Source of the DNA: Megascapheus bottae
Lineage: Eukaryota; Chordata; Mammalia; Rodentia; Geomyidae
DNA length: 64,000 bases
Assembly: GCA_024803745.1 (NCBI GenBank)
Contig: JANJXV010000020.1
Coordinates: 19,136,777-19,200,776, forward strand
Direction: 5' to 3'
A model generated the notes under the pieces. That model saw only the letters and a program-made list of their open reading frames with translations. It searched no databases and had not been told where the DNA came from. Numbering within the stretch: position 1 is the stretch's first letter; each line of letters begins with the position of its first letter. Shown here piece by piece: positions 23,395 through 34,015 of the stretch. Position numbers and translations under genes: made by a program.

Positions 23395-24126
23395 TGCATT
23401 GTCTTTCTTTGTTTTTGCAGAATTTAAGATCAGCTCCTTGGTATTTGGGTCTAGTGTTTTTACTATGATGTGTCTAGATAAGTTCCTTCTAGGATCTTGC
23501 CGGCTTGGAGTTCTGAAGCATTCAATAATGTGAGTGTTTTCCATTTTGAGGTTGGGGAAATTCTCTGCTATGATTTTGGTGAATAAAGGTTGCATACCTT
23601 TAGTGATAAACCCCGCCCCTTCATTGATCCCTATTATCCGAAGATTAGGTTTCTTGGCTTAGTCTGCCAGGTCCTGCGTTCCTTTTGGTGAATTCTGAAT
23701 GATTTCTCTAGACTGATGATTCTCTGTTCCATCACTTGCGTTTTATCTTCCATTCCTGATGTCCTATACTCCATCTCAGTCAATATGTTGCTTAATGCTT
23801 CCATTTTTGTTTGTATTGTGGACACTTAGCTGATCATGTCTGCTGAGAGGTTATTAATCTTTCTTCCAGTTCTCTTTTGAATTCAAGGAGCTCCTTGGTA
23901 ATTTCCTGCTTATGTTCCTGGAATTGTTTTTGGAATTCTGCTTTAATCTCTTTAGTCATGTCCGTAATCATCTCCTTGAATAGAGTCATATTTCATGTCT
24001 CTTCAGGTGTTATTTCTTGGGATGGTGACATCTCTCTCGTCACTTCACTCTTGTTTCCTTTTGGGCTTTGTGTGTAACTTTGATTATTTATATATGTCAT
24101 AATTTGTTCTTGTGCTTTCCGAGGCA
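23395..24126 (-). pseudogene. LINE-1 ORF1 remnant (RNA-binding chaperone)
   Basis: ORF1p coats LINE-1 RNA as a coiled-coil trimer. The likely start, M-P-R-K, is at 24124-24126. A stop about 50 codons later and another near 23830 break the frame. Between them, and in the 63-codon frame at 23634-23825, Glu/Lys/Gln-rich heptad-like sequence fits the coiled coil. The frame at 23251-23595 opens with 'MQPLFTKIIAENFPNLK' and 'FRTPSRQDPRRNLSRHIIVK', the RRM-like core. The C-terminal domain is absent because the sequence changes to ORF2 within this same frame, after about 'KELILNSAKTKK'. Confidence 0.8.
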
Positions 24127-24870
24127 TCAAGGACTATTGTAGATTTGCTCTGTGGTTGGTAGGTGGTGGTCTTTACTTGGTTTGGGACTGGTGGTTCTGG
24201 GAATCTGTGTATATGTGTGGTTCTCAGCCAAATTAGTTCCACCGCTGACTAGGTCAGAGTTTGCAGCTTTTACAGGTGTTCAGCCTGTTCCCAGAGGCTG
24301 TGTGACGCTGTACAGCTAGCTCTCAGCCCAACCAGTGGCCACATAGTGGGCCGTAGGATGGAGTTGTGCATTTCAGTCTCAGCTAGCTGGATGGATGGCT
24401 AGTTTTACTGCCCTGATCCCAGGGGTGGGGTCCAGCCGATGGCTTGGGGTTTGGGAGTTTCCAGAGCTCTCAGCTAAACCAGGTGGTTTCTGCCCTCTTC
24501 CAGGGGCGGGGCCTAGCCAAGGACATGGGCTCAGAGGGCAAAGCCACACCTTTCTGTCTCAAAGGGGAGCTCAGGCCCTGCTGGTCTGTCAGTCAGTTCC
24601 CTGCTGTGTTTCAGCCACTTTTGCAGAGAGTCTTTCTGTGACTCGGTGGAGGGCCCCTTGGTGTTGTCTTGCTGGAGGCTCCCAGCAGAAGGGCATCCCA
24701 CTTAGGTTTGGGTCAGTCAGATGCTGGCTCTCAGACTCCTGCACACCCCTACCCCCTGTTGGAAGGGGGTCCCCTTCAGCGCCCCTCAGTCTCCAGTTTC
24801 AGTGGCCTGGGAGAGGAGACTGTTGGGCAGGTGGGAGCAGAGACACCTCCTCCCCCTTTTAAAGGAATAC
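24127..24870 (-). promoter_or_regulatory. LINE-1 5'UTR, GC-rich
   Basis: The most GC-rich stretch of this part of the window, with CpG and GC-box-like 'ggggcggggcc'. In a LINE-1 this region carries the internal promoter. Two related units about 80-90 bases apart, 'tgccctgatcccaggggtgg' (from about 24409) and 'tgccctcttccaggggcggg' (from about 24491), suggest a partial tandem repeat. Open frames here on the plus strand are antisense to the element and are probably not genes. Confidence 0.7.
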
Positions 24871-24945
24871 TGAATAGTCACTAACAAGGCTACATTTCTG
24901 CCTTACTCATTCCCACAGGTTTATACACCCCAGGATGCTGAACTG

Positions 24946-25283
24946 TAGGGACACCATAGGTGAGTTTCTTCCTCCTTTGACATCTAGGCAGACAGAGAAG
25001 AGAGTTCAGAAAAAAAAGGGATGGGAAATGTTTTCAAGATCTAAGCCCTCTGTGTTGAAAGCTTTAATCCAGGTCCTGGGTCCTTCTCTGTCTCCAGGTT
25101 CTGGTAATCATCCTCTCCCATCGCTCCTTCTGGCCAAAGGGCTACATAGAGCTCTGATCTCACAATGCATTAGATTGTCCTTAGGTTTCCTCCTCTTTCC
25201 CTCCTGAAAGGGACATTAAACTCTTCTTCTTATTTCCAAATTTGAATATACCATCTGTGCTCCCGTAGACCCTGACTAATTCC
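24946..25283 (+). mobile_element. Possible ancient ERVL/MaLR-type LTR
   Basis: Starts 'tgtagggacacc'. It has 'aggtcctgggtccttctctg' and 'ccatcgctccttctggcc', a poly(A)-signal-like 'cattaaactct' near 25215, and a terminal 'tttgaatataccatctgtgc' with 'accctgactaattc'. That ending strongly recalls MLT-class LTR ends. The subfamily is not determined. Confidence 0.45.
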
Positions 25284-25780
25284 CAAATATCATTTTTACC
25301 TTCAAGCATTTCTTTTGGTACACAATATGCTAGTAGTTCTTGTTTTTCTTGTGTTATATTTTACCCATTTTGGTGTGTAAATGACAGTGGACACTGCATA
25401 GCAACTTGTTGAATTAATGAATCTATGTGATTTATGAATGATTTCCAGGGTTACAGCTTCTAAGACTAGTAGAATTCCAGTGGGACAAAATGCCCACTTC
25501 ATAAACTGTAAACATAGTAGCTCAAGGATTATCATGTGATTGCTGATAGTCTCCACAACATGCTCTAATTTGCAATCACCTGTATGAATTTACAAGCTAT
25601 TTGCCCACACTGTCAACCTTTTTCTCAGTTTCTAGCTCTGTAAATCACCCATATTTTGCCTTTTCACTCACAGCATAGCCTGATATAATTGTTTGATTCA
25701 CCAAAGTAACTGTTTTTCTTTGCACAAAACACATGTTTAATGAATTCTTTTACAAATCTGATTATTCAGTGCCCAAGGTG
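25284..25780. other. Unique AT-rich sequence
   Basis: Nothing recognised. Confidence 0.5.
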
Positions 25781-25784
25781 GAAA

Positions 25785-25885
25785 GATCATTGGATGTTTG
25801 TGTGGAGACTGGATTGGACAAGAGAGACTGGAGGCAAAGAGATTAGTTAGGAATCTATTGCAATAATGCAAGACAAACTCAATAT
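25785..25885 (+). mobile_element. L2-type LINE fragment
   Basis: 'gtggagactggattggacaa' and 'gagattagttaggaatctat' followed by 'tgcaataatgcaagac' follow an old repeat that I recall as L2. A longer related fragment lies at 44680-45230. Confidence 0.5.
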
Positions 25886-26734
25886 TTGCTAAGCTTTGTT
25901 ATGGCATTGCTTTGGCTGTTTGAGTCCTGCTTAGTTTTAGGGTGGGGCCTTGAGTAAACCTGGCATTTTGGCTGTTCTGGCTAATTCTTCTGATTTACAC
26001 TGTTTACTTTCTTTTGATGTATACTTTTACAAACAATTAAAGAAAAAAATGATACCTTCCAGGAACTTTGAAGTTATTTGCATCCTAACTGGGAAATACA
26101 AAATATATACAGAAAAAATAATAGTGGAAGAATAAAGCAGCTAAAGAGTTAGACTATGATTTACAATTAATATTCAAATGATCAATAGAGACAAAAAAGC
26201 TTGAGAGTGTATGAGACTGAAAGGTGACTCTTAGCTGGGAGCCTTGGGATATTTTCCTGATGTCCTTTAATGGCTACTTATCTAGAAAGGGGTAAAAAAA
26301 AAGTGTTGTTTTATAGCCTTGACTTGCAAGCTCCTCTCAGCTTTCTTTCAAGGGCAGAGCTGTTTGATTCAAAGCTGGGTGGGGTGGTGTTATCTCAGGC
26401 CCGACATTCCACTTCCTTTTTTCCCATTCCTCAAAGCTAAGTAGGACCTGAAATGCTTGTGGGACATGTTGAAGTACTACATTTTTTCAAGTCTGGCTAC
26501 AAGTTTCCACTAAACCTTACTTAAATATCCAATAAGAACTAAAAGTGAATATGTTTAATTCCAGAATTCATAAGGATGTCCTCTCTTCCAGGAATCACTT
26601 TATAAATGCAAGATATATGCTCTGTAAATTATTCTAAAAGTCATAAAGGAAACGTTAAATGCTCAGAGTAGACATTATGAATGAAGTTTACTTACTGAGT
26701 GCATCTGAATTGCAAATGCTAAATGGAAATATAT
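25886..26734. other. Unique sequence, nothing recognised
   Basis: No repeat or coding pattern. Short frames only. Confidence 0.45.
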
Positions 26735-26832
26735 AGGTGTGTATATATATGTGCATATATATATGTGTATGTATGTACATGTGTGTATATATTTGTGTGT
26801 ATGTATGTACATATATAGTTATGTATATAAGT
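26735..26832 (+). repeat. (TATG/TGTA)n low-complexity tract
   Basis: Alternating 'tatatatgtg' and 'gtatgtatgtacat' units over about 95 bases. Confidence 0.85.
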
Positions 26833-26839
26833 AGATTCC

Positions 26840-27000
26840 TTTTTCCTTTGTAATAACTCTATGAAGAGGACTACAAAGTCACCTTAATTCAATAGGACTT
26901 GCTGGTAAAGAAAGAGGAAGTAGTATACTCTGTGTCCTATGGATGGTAAATGCAGGACTGGTGATTGGACTGAAGTAATCTGAATACTAGGCTTTTGCTA
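26840..27000 (+). mobile_element. MIR-like SINE remnant
   Basis: 'ttgtaataactctatgaaga', 'ttgctggtaaagaaagagga', 'gatggtaaatgcaggactgg' and 'gaatactaggcttttgctac' follow the MIR 3' half in order, diverged. Confidence 0.45.
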
Positions 27001-27097
27001 CTGGAAGCCTTGAGAATTTATATGACTGTTCTGTAAAATCTGAGGCATTGAACTGAATAACCATTAAAGTTTGTTTCCTATATGAATACATACACAT

Positions 27098-27397
27098 GTG
27101 CATAGACATAGACATACATACCTTGACATTGGCCTCATGTACAAATTAAATGTTGGAGTCACATCCTCAATTTCCATTTTTCTTACAGGACTCAGGTTTG
27201 ACAGTCTCTATCCCCATTCCCATAGGAATGTTCCTGTCACAGAAACTGACACCAAAGGCTCTGTAAGGAGGATAAGATTCCAGGTCAATGATGAGCAAAT
27301 CCCGTCTCAGATTTACAGTCTTTCCAAATGTTCCATGAAATACGGACCCTGTTTAGAGTGTGATTACAAAATCATCCTATGTTATGACTATCTTTAA
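27098..27397 (+). other. 99-codon open frame with an acceptor-like site, significance unknown
   Basis: The frame ends in a stop at 27395-27397. At 27175-27189 a pyrimidine-rich run ends in 'tttttcttacag', a good splice-acceptor look-alike, and about 69 open codons follow. That stretch has a more balanced residue mix ('TDTKGSVRRIRFQVNDEQ') than typical AT-rich noise. I do not recognise a family, and no matching donor or neighbouring exon is evident. Confidence 0.2.
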
Positions 27398-27554
27398 CAC
27401 ACTAGTGACTAAAAAGTCAATCTATTTTTTTCCACTGGCATTAATGAGATGGTCTACGATGAATAAAGATATCTACTCCTAAAAGACCAATGAAATTATT
27501 CCTTTGTTGTGGCCTGTAAATAATCTTACTTCTCTAAATTAGTTTACAAGAAAA

Positions 27555-27705
27555 AAGATGGCCTAGAGGTAGAGTGCTTGCCCAGCATGCATGAAGACCA
27601 GGTTCGATTCCTCGGTACCACATACATAGAAAAAAACCTGAGCTCAAGCCCAGGACTGGCACAAAAAAAAAAAAAAAAGAAAAGAAAAAAGAAAAGAAAA
27701 GTGCT
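27555..27705 (+). mobile_element. IDL-Geo SINE with most of the Geo monomer deleted
   Basis: The ID-like half is well preserved ('gcctagaggtagagtgcttg', 'ggttcgattcctcggtacca'). It jumps from 'catagaaaaaaa' straight to 'cctgagctcaagcccaggac' and an A-rich tail. About 75-80 bases of the Geo body are missing compared with the copy at 8095. Confidence 0.88.
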
Positions 27706-30410
27706 TCTCCTTGCACAGGATCATGACCTTTCTATCACCAGACTTATATTTGGGATTTTCCCAGCTGTTTTCAGTACCTAAGAGAAGAAGGACACCATGA
27801 AAGAAAAGGAAGAGAGATGAGACTTAATTTAGAAGTGTATTTCAATCCCACTTATTCACTTCGAGCTGTATGCCTCGGGATGTTGAGATAGAACTTTAAA
27901 TAAGCTCCAAGCTCTGTTATAAGCTATATCTTCTGGACAGTAGACTAACTCCGCTTCTATCCAAGCTGTGCTTCGCACAAAAGATCAGAAGAAGGAGCGA
28001 TCCCACAAATACCTGCCACTACCCCATCCTTCATCTTTTGTGTTTCTCTTTATAATTTGTCTCATTAGTAAACACAGTAACAAAGCCCTACATTCTTGAA
28101 TTTGATCCAGGGTATCTCACTAAAGAAAGTAGTATACAAGATTTGACACAGGTAGGAAAGTATAGATAAGAGCAGAGGGAAGAGCATTTCTTTTTGAGAT
28201 GCCAATTTAGACTGCCATCAATTAATATGCATCGTAGGAGAGAAAAGGGCATATCCATAAAACATGTGTCAGTACATTGACAGGTGTATTTAAATAGAAA
28301 CAAGGAAACTGGAATTAATTTTGTGTCAAAAGAAAAGAAAGTAGAATTATTTGTTTCCTCATGGGCTTGAACTTCTCTGCCAAATCTCTAAAATAGCTCA
28401 AGGTATCCAACCACACCATCATTCTTTATGCCAAGAGGGCGATGAGTGCAAGCTTTATACTTCATAAGGCTCTTCCTCTGGGCTCTTCTTGACACAATAT
28501 TTCGACTTGTGTGAATTCTAAGTTATTGATCATTACTTTCAAGTTCCCACTTCCCATGACATATAGGAAGTACTGACTCACAAAAATCTGTATGGTAACA
28601 TCATACAAATTAAAGATAACTTACAAACATCTCTTAAAATTATACAAGTTCTTCACATCAAGGAACCCGTAAATTTGTTTTTCATTTTTTGTTTGAAACT
28701 GTTTACATATGTTAATACCCCTTTCTTCTTCATGCTAGTTTTTGAATTTATAGTAATGACACCTGGAGTTAGAATTTAAATGCAGTACTGCATATTTCCA
28801 CTAAGTCTCACTGGGTAAGTAAACTCACTTTTTATGGTACTATGATGATGTTGCCTTAACTATGTGCTAATGAACTGTGCAAGAAAATTTGCATTACTTG
28901 TTTATGAAGTACTCAACCAAGATAAAACACCTCTTCTCATAGAGACCTTTTAACTCACCAAAAGAAAGTTCATGTAGCCATGATAAAACAACTTCAGAGA
29001 AGGTTGCTAGTTTTTACTCTGGAAACATACAGCTGTAAATTTAAGGAGTTTATTTGGCCTGGTATAATCATCTTTGGGAGCCCTTTGAAAATTCCTGTTC
29101 TCATTTAGCTACTCAGAACTCCTCTCCTACTAGTTTTTAGGTCAGAAGACTATGAAGGAAATGAATGAGAAAATTCCTTACAACCAAAATAAGAATTCAA
29201 GAATAATCTACATAAAGAAAATAGAGTATGAATTACAGACTTTTTAGATCTCAAATCACAAACTTTCTTAACAAGCATAAACTTTTCTCTTTCAGCCAGA
29301 AAGAAATAGTGGTATATATTTTATTTCCTTTGTTTCATATTCTTTGCATTGAGATAAATAATTTGGTCATGTTTTGGAGTTGTATCTTTCCTTTTTATTG
29401 AATAAGTCAAAGGTGTTATTTTTAACATTTACTTTTTTTTTTATAAGTGGTCCCTTCTATATTAATTTGATTTCTCAGCTGTAATAGAAATTATAATATA
29501 AAGGGACCACCAGGATGTCCCTAAAAGATTTAAGAAAGGAAAAGAAGCAAATTACTCAGCTAAATTAGCTGGTTGCTTGAAAAGACAGGAGGGATCTTTG
29601 TGCCATCTTGCTACACCTCATTAGCTCCATTAGTAGCTTGACATTGTCGTTAGTCTACCCACTTCTTACTGTGCAGTTTCACTGTGTCAGCTCTGATTTC
29701 CCCCTGTACTTACTTTTTCTTCCAGCTTGGAGCTATTATATCACCTTCTGAGTGCATTGATTTTAATTCAAGTGTCACAAATTTCCCACTCATCACTTCC
29801 TTACAAACGTGAAACCGACTGTTGCTGCTGCTATTGCTGCTGCTCCTTTTCATGATTTCAGAATTAATCACTTGTTCCACTACTAGCTGCCTCCTTTCCT
29901 GGTAAACTCAAGGTTTCATTGTTAAATGTTTTCATTGACAGACATTCAAATAACTTCCCATGGTTGTGTTTTGGCAAAAATAAATCATTAAGACTGAAAA
30001 GGAAGAGGTCAAGGATACAAAGCAGTTTTTGTTACAAGGATGGGCATATGTAGAACATCTATTATTTGTCTGGAATTGTCATAAATGATGTTGGAAGGGT
30101 GACAGAAATACAAGCTATCGGATCACTATTGTAGTACTTACAATCTTGTTGTCTGAAGCAATTTTGAAAGGAGGTTTACAAACCAAACAAATCGTGAAGC
30201 TGATTTTTGGTTTAGGTTAGATTTTACCGTGGCATTATTTGAAAATATGAGGAGCAGTAATTGCTAGAATTTCAAAATATTGAGTTCAAATTTATGAGAC
30301 AGAAAGTGATATTACAAGTTAAAATTATAGGAGTTACAAGACAAAAGATATTTACTGATATCAAAAGTTGAAACACATATCTAAAATATTGCTAAGATAT
30401 ACTGATGGCC
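27706..30410. other. Unique AT-rich sequence, no gene seen
   Basis: About 2.7 kb. A short TGC-rich run ('gttgctgctgctattgctgc') is at about 29820-29846. Otherwise no repeat or coding pattern is recognised. Confidence 0.5.
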
Positions 30411-30508
30411 AGTTGTCAGTGGTTTGTGCCTGTAATCTAAGCTTCTCAAGAGGCTGAGATGTGAGAATCAAGGTTCAAAGCCAGCCTGGGCAGGAAAGCC
30501 CATGTGAC
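30411..30508 (+). mobile_element. B1/Alu-like plus Geo-like SINE, left part (interrupted twice)
   Basis: 'cagtggtttgtgcctgtaat' to 'agccagcctgggcaggaaag'. The right half resumes at about 30931. Confidence 0.85.
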
Positions 30509-30716
30509 TTTTTTTTTTGTTTTTTTTTTTTGCTAGTCCTGGGCCTTGTACTCAGGGCCTGAGCAATGTCCTTGGGCTTTCTCAAGGCTAGAGCGCTACC
30601 ACTTGAGACACAGCACCATTTCTGCCTTTTTTTATGTCTACATGGTACCGAGGAATCAAACCCGGGTCTTGGTGAATGCTAGGCAAGCACTCTACCACTA
30701 GGCCAGACTCCCGGCC
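30509..30716 (-). mobile_element. IDL-Geo SINE nested in the B1-type SINE
   Basis: Full dimer in reverse orientation with a T-rich head, ending 'ctaggccagactcccggcc'. Flanks are 'tgtgactt' on the left and 'tgagactctt' on the right, an imperfect duplication. Confidence 0.88.
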
Positions 30717-30726
30717 TGAGACTCTT

Positions 30727-30930
30727 TTATTGTTTTTTAACTTTATTTTATTGTCAGGGTGATGTATAGAGGGATTACAATTACACTGACAAGGTAGTGA
30801 ATACATTACTTCTTGAGCATTGTTATCCCTTCCCATGTTTTTCTCCCTCTTACCCTCCCCTCATCCCCTTGCAAGTTGTAAAGTTCATTTCTAACATATT
30901 GTCTTGTGAATATCACTGTTACACTGGTTG
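30727..30930 (-). mobile_element. Probable LINE-1 3'UTR insertion (family X), nested
   Basis: T-rich start on the plus strand ('ttttattgttttttaac') is its A-tail in reverse. The body carries 'gatgtatagagggattacaa', 'gcaagttgtaaagttcattt' and 'gtgaatatcactgttacact'. Flanked by 'tgagactctt' on both sides (about 30717-30726 and 30931-30940). Related copies lie at 40575-40762 and 41185-41410. Confidence 0.6.
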
Positions 30931-31083
30931 AGACTCTTATCTCCATTTAAGCACCAAAAAACAAAGTGGCACTGTGGCTCAAGGGGTAGAGTATGAGGCT
31001 TGAGCTGAAGAGCTCAAAGACAGGGACAGTGCCCAGGCACAGAGTTCAAGCTCCATACCCCCTGCCCCTGAAAAAAAAAAAAA
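30931..31083 (+). mobile_element. B1/Alu-like plus Geo-like SINE, right part
   Basis: 'tgagactcttatctccattt', 'gtggcactgtggctcaaggg', 'tgaggcttgagctgaagagc', 'cagagttcaagctccata', then an A tail. Completes the element begun at 30411. Confidence 0.85.
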
Positions 31084-31267
31084 GGTATACTGCAGCCTCA
31101 TCATTTAAAGGAATTTCTTATTAAAATGACTTTCTTATTCTGCTGGGTGAAATGGAAAACATATAATGACTAGATTATCATTTAGCAGAACAACACTAAA
31201 ATATCATGAACCTAGAACTGGCTTTAAATATTATGCTTATCAATTCTTAAAATTTTGGTCAATTTGA

Positions 31268-31441
31268 CATGGTTCAAAGCCAACCCCAGGCACTAAAGTC
31301 TGTGAGACTCTTATCTACAATTAGCCACCAGAAAACTTCAAGAGGCTCTGTGGCTCAAGAGGAAGGGTGGTAGCCTGGAGTGGAAGAGCTCAGGGACCAT
31401 GCTCAGGCCTAGAATTCAAGTCCTACAACTGCCAAAAAAAT
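31268..31441 (+). mobile_element. B1/Alu-like plus Geo-like SINE, 5'-truncated
   Basis: Starts within the left module ('atggttcaaagccaacccca') and runs through 'ggctctgtggctcaagagga' to 'ttcaagtcctacaactgcc' and an A tail. Confidence 0.8.
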
Positions 31442-32910
31442 TTCCGATCAATTTAAGCCATTATGCCACATACTATTAAATATAACATTGAACACTCGTT
31501 GAGATATTTTATTTTATTTTTCTTCACCTATAATACTTGATCATGCTTGGCAAGTGTAGTCCTATTATTGAATTTGAAGAATGATAAACATTCATTAGCC
31601 TGTCTTAAACTTACTCTTATCTAATACTAGAGAGACCATTCAATAAAAGCACAAATAGTAATCAGTATATTGCTATTCATCTTCTATAACAACTATCTCC
31701 AAACTTTATGTGAAGCATTCAGGAAATATATTTTCAAAAGAGTTTAATTTTATGCCCTTTTATGAGTACGTACGATAATGTACACACTGTAAACAGTAAT
31801 TAACCAATGAAAATTGAATTCCACCATAATTAGCATATCTACCAAAAAGAGAGTGTTAAGATAAAGGCCATACTTTACTAGTGATATTTACAAATATCAA
31901 TCTTGTCCAAGATTACCTTGTATCTTTGATAATGTTGCTTAAAATTCCTAATCTACAAAAATTTCTCTTCACTTACCTAGGGAAAAGAGAATATTAAAGT
32001 CATTAATATGTCATAGCACTTCAGAAAATGACTCAAATATTAGTTTTCTCATCTTTAGTACTTTTTCTACAATCCAACAAAGAATCCAACCTATAGAACT
32101 TTCTAGTGTTGATAATTTGAGACTTCACTAATTTGTTTTCTTTATTTTCATAAATAAAATTACTGTCTGGTTATGTATTGGTTTTTCTTATGGTTAAATA
32201 TATCAAAACTCTAAAATTTTTAAATTTTTCTTAACTCTTCCATTCTTATATAGCCGCCATTCTAATTCATTCTTTCTTTTAAACTATGTGATGAACAAGT
32301 GGGTTATTTGTAAATATAGAGAATGACAATAATTTTATATGTAGGTGAATTCCCTAGCATAGTAACAGCAGAGAAGATGTCTAATAATTGTTAAATATTA
32401 TTGCTTATACTCTATCAAAGATTTTAATACTAACCTTAAAGAATAAGAAATTAAAATTAATTTTAGTCTGTGTAAAACAGGACTATTATCCATACCAGTT
32501 CATTGTGTGTATCTTTTTAAATCATTTTAAATCATCCAGAGGTAGAGAGAGAAGGGTCAAGAGAGGGAGAGAAGACATCACTGGAGTTAATGGTGAATAA
32601 GGGCTAGCCTTTTATTTCCATAGCAAGAGTTTTTCTTCCTCCCAGGATAGTAAAGTTGTCAGGTCTCAGAAAATTCTACTTTCAAATAATACCAGAGTTA
32701 TTTTTAAGTACTACATTTCTGTAACAATCTTTATTTGAGACTCATTGTCTTCTTTGGTCTTTACTACTTATTTATTTCTTTATAACGTTAAGTAGTTTTG
32801 TACAAAGGAAGTGCCATTTAACCAAGCAGTTTATAAATACAATGCATCTTGATCAATGTCACCCCTTCAATATTTTCAGCCTCCTTTGACCCACCCTTCC
32901 TTTCCTTTTC
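31442..32910. other. Unique AT-rich sequence
   Basis: Nothing recognised. A GA-rich patch ('gagagagaagggtcaagaga') lies at about 32544-32575. Confidence 0.5.
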
Positions 32911-33138
32911 CTTTTTTTTTTTGTTCAATCATGAGACTTGAACTCAGGGCCTGGGCACTGTCCCAGAGCTTTCTTGCTAATTACTAGCTCTCTACCACTT
33001 TGAGCCCCAGCTCAAATGTCCAGTTTTCCAGTATTAATTTGAGATGAGTCTCTTGGCCTTTCTAGCCTGAGCCCAGATCCTCAGATCTTGGCCTCCTGAG
33101 TAGCTGGGATTATGTGTGTGAGTCACCAGTGCCTGGCT
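32911..33138 (-). mobile_element. B1/Alu-like plus Geo-like dimeric SINE
   Basis: T run, 'gagacttgaactcagggcct', 'ctaccactttgagccccagc', then 'agatcctcagatcttggcct' and 'gtgagtcaccagtgcctggc' in reverse orientation. Confidence 0.87.
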
Positions 33139-33738
33139 TTCCTTTCTTTTCTTGATTTCATAGTATATACAATTAATTCTTGACTACATTCTCCCCTCCG
33201 CCCTTCTTTACTTTGTCTCCCCTCACTCCTCTGGCATATTTCCTAGTGCTTCTTTTGTTGGTCTTTGACCTAATATTTTGATTTAAAAAATCACTATTTA
33301 CGCTCTCCATAAAGCCTATTATACTTCAGCTAATTCATTTGAAGTAACTTCTATACTGCCTAAGTGGTTTACTTTCAGATTTATATTCACTACTAATTGT
33401 CAATTCATCATTCAATTTAAGACTCTGCTCTAAAGATAGGCTCACCTAAATCCTTCCTAGTTTCTCCTGCCCGAGATCATGTAATTTTTTTATTTTCTGA
33501 AAATTCCTAACATGTCTGAACTGGGGCTTGGATCTTGTGTTAACATTTTCCTGTGCTCCCAGCTCTTACTTGATTTCTCTCTGCCCCCTTGTAAATGGCC
33601 TAGGAGTCCACTATCATCTACAATCATTTCCTAACTCAGTAGTCAGCTGAAAATCCAACTTTTCCATAAAGACTGTTCCAGCCTATAAAAAATAAATGAA
33701 GAGACTCTAACAAGGAAAATTCACAGAAACTGAAAGTT

Positions 33739-33740
<2 letters not shown>
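33139..33740. other. Unique sequence
   Basis: Nothing recognised before the TG repeat. Confidence 0.45.

Positions 33741-33789
<49 letters not shown>
33741..33789 (+). repeat. (TG)n microsatellite
   Basis: 49 bases of uninterrupted TG, inside or next to an old L1 3' region. Confidence 0.97.
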
Positions 33790-33790
<1 letters not shown>

Positions 33791-33849
33791 GGGGGTGTTT
33801 ATTAGGTGAATGGTTTGAGGAAGGATGGTGTTGGGTTAATGATAATTAA

Positions 33850-34015
33850 ATGATATAGGTTTGTTTTTGAAGCAATGAAAACAATATTTGGGTGACGATT
33901 GCATACACATCTTTGACTATTAACAAAAACCACTGAAGAGTCCACTCTGAAAGGGGAAATCTGTATGAGTTATATCTCATTAAAGCTGTTCCCAAAAAAT
34001 TAAAAAAAAATAAAT
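33850..34015 (+). mobile_element. Ancient LINE-1 (L1M-type) 3' end
   Basis: 'gggtgacgattgcatacaca', 'taacaaaaaccactgaagag', 'tccactctgaaagggg', 'tgtatgagttatatctcatt' and 'aaagctgttcccaaaaaatt' follow the 3'UTR end of old mammalian LINE-1s closely. An A-rich tail follows. Confidence 0.75.

Larger units (their letters stand above)
20280..24870 (-). mobile_element. LINE-1 element, near full layout but internally deleted and inactive
   Basis: Read on the minus strand it has a GC-rich 5'UTR (24127-24870), ORF1 starting at 24126, ORF2 and a short 3'UTR. At about 4.6 kb it is well short of the 6-7 kb of an intact rodent LINE-1. The main loss is at 23380-23430, where the ORF1 C-terminal part, the inter-ORF region and the ORF2 endonuclease domain are missing. 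Stops and frameshifts also break ORF2. The 3' limit is uncertain: no clear poly(A) run or target-site duplication was found, and homology to other LINE-1 ends fades around 20300-20420. Confidence 0.9.

Noticed and set aside
24395..24884. Plus-strand frames of 65-155 codons over GC-rich DNA
   Set aside because: They lie antisense over the LINE-1 5'UTR, where high GC lowers stop frequency. No host gene is indicated.
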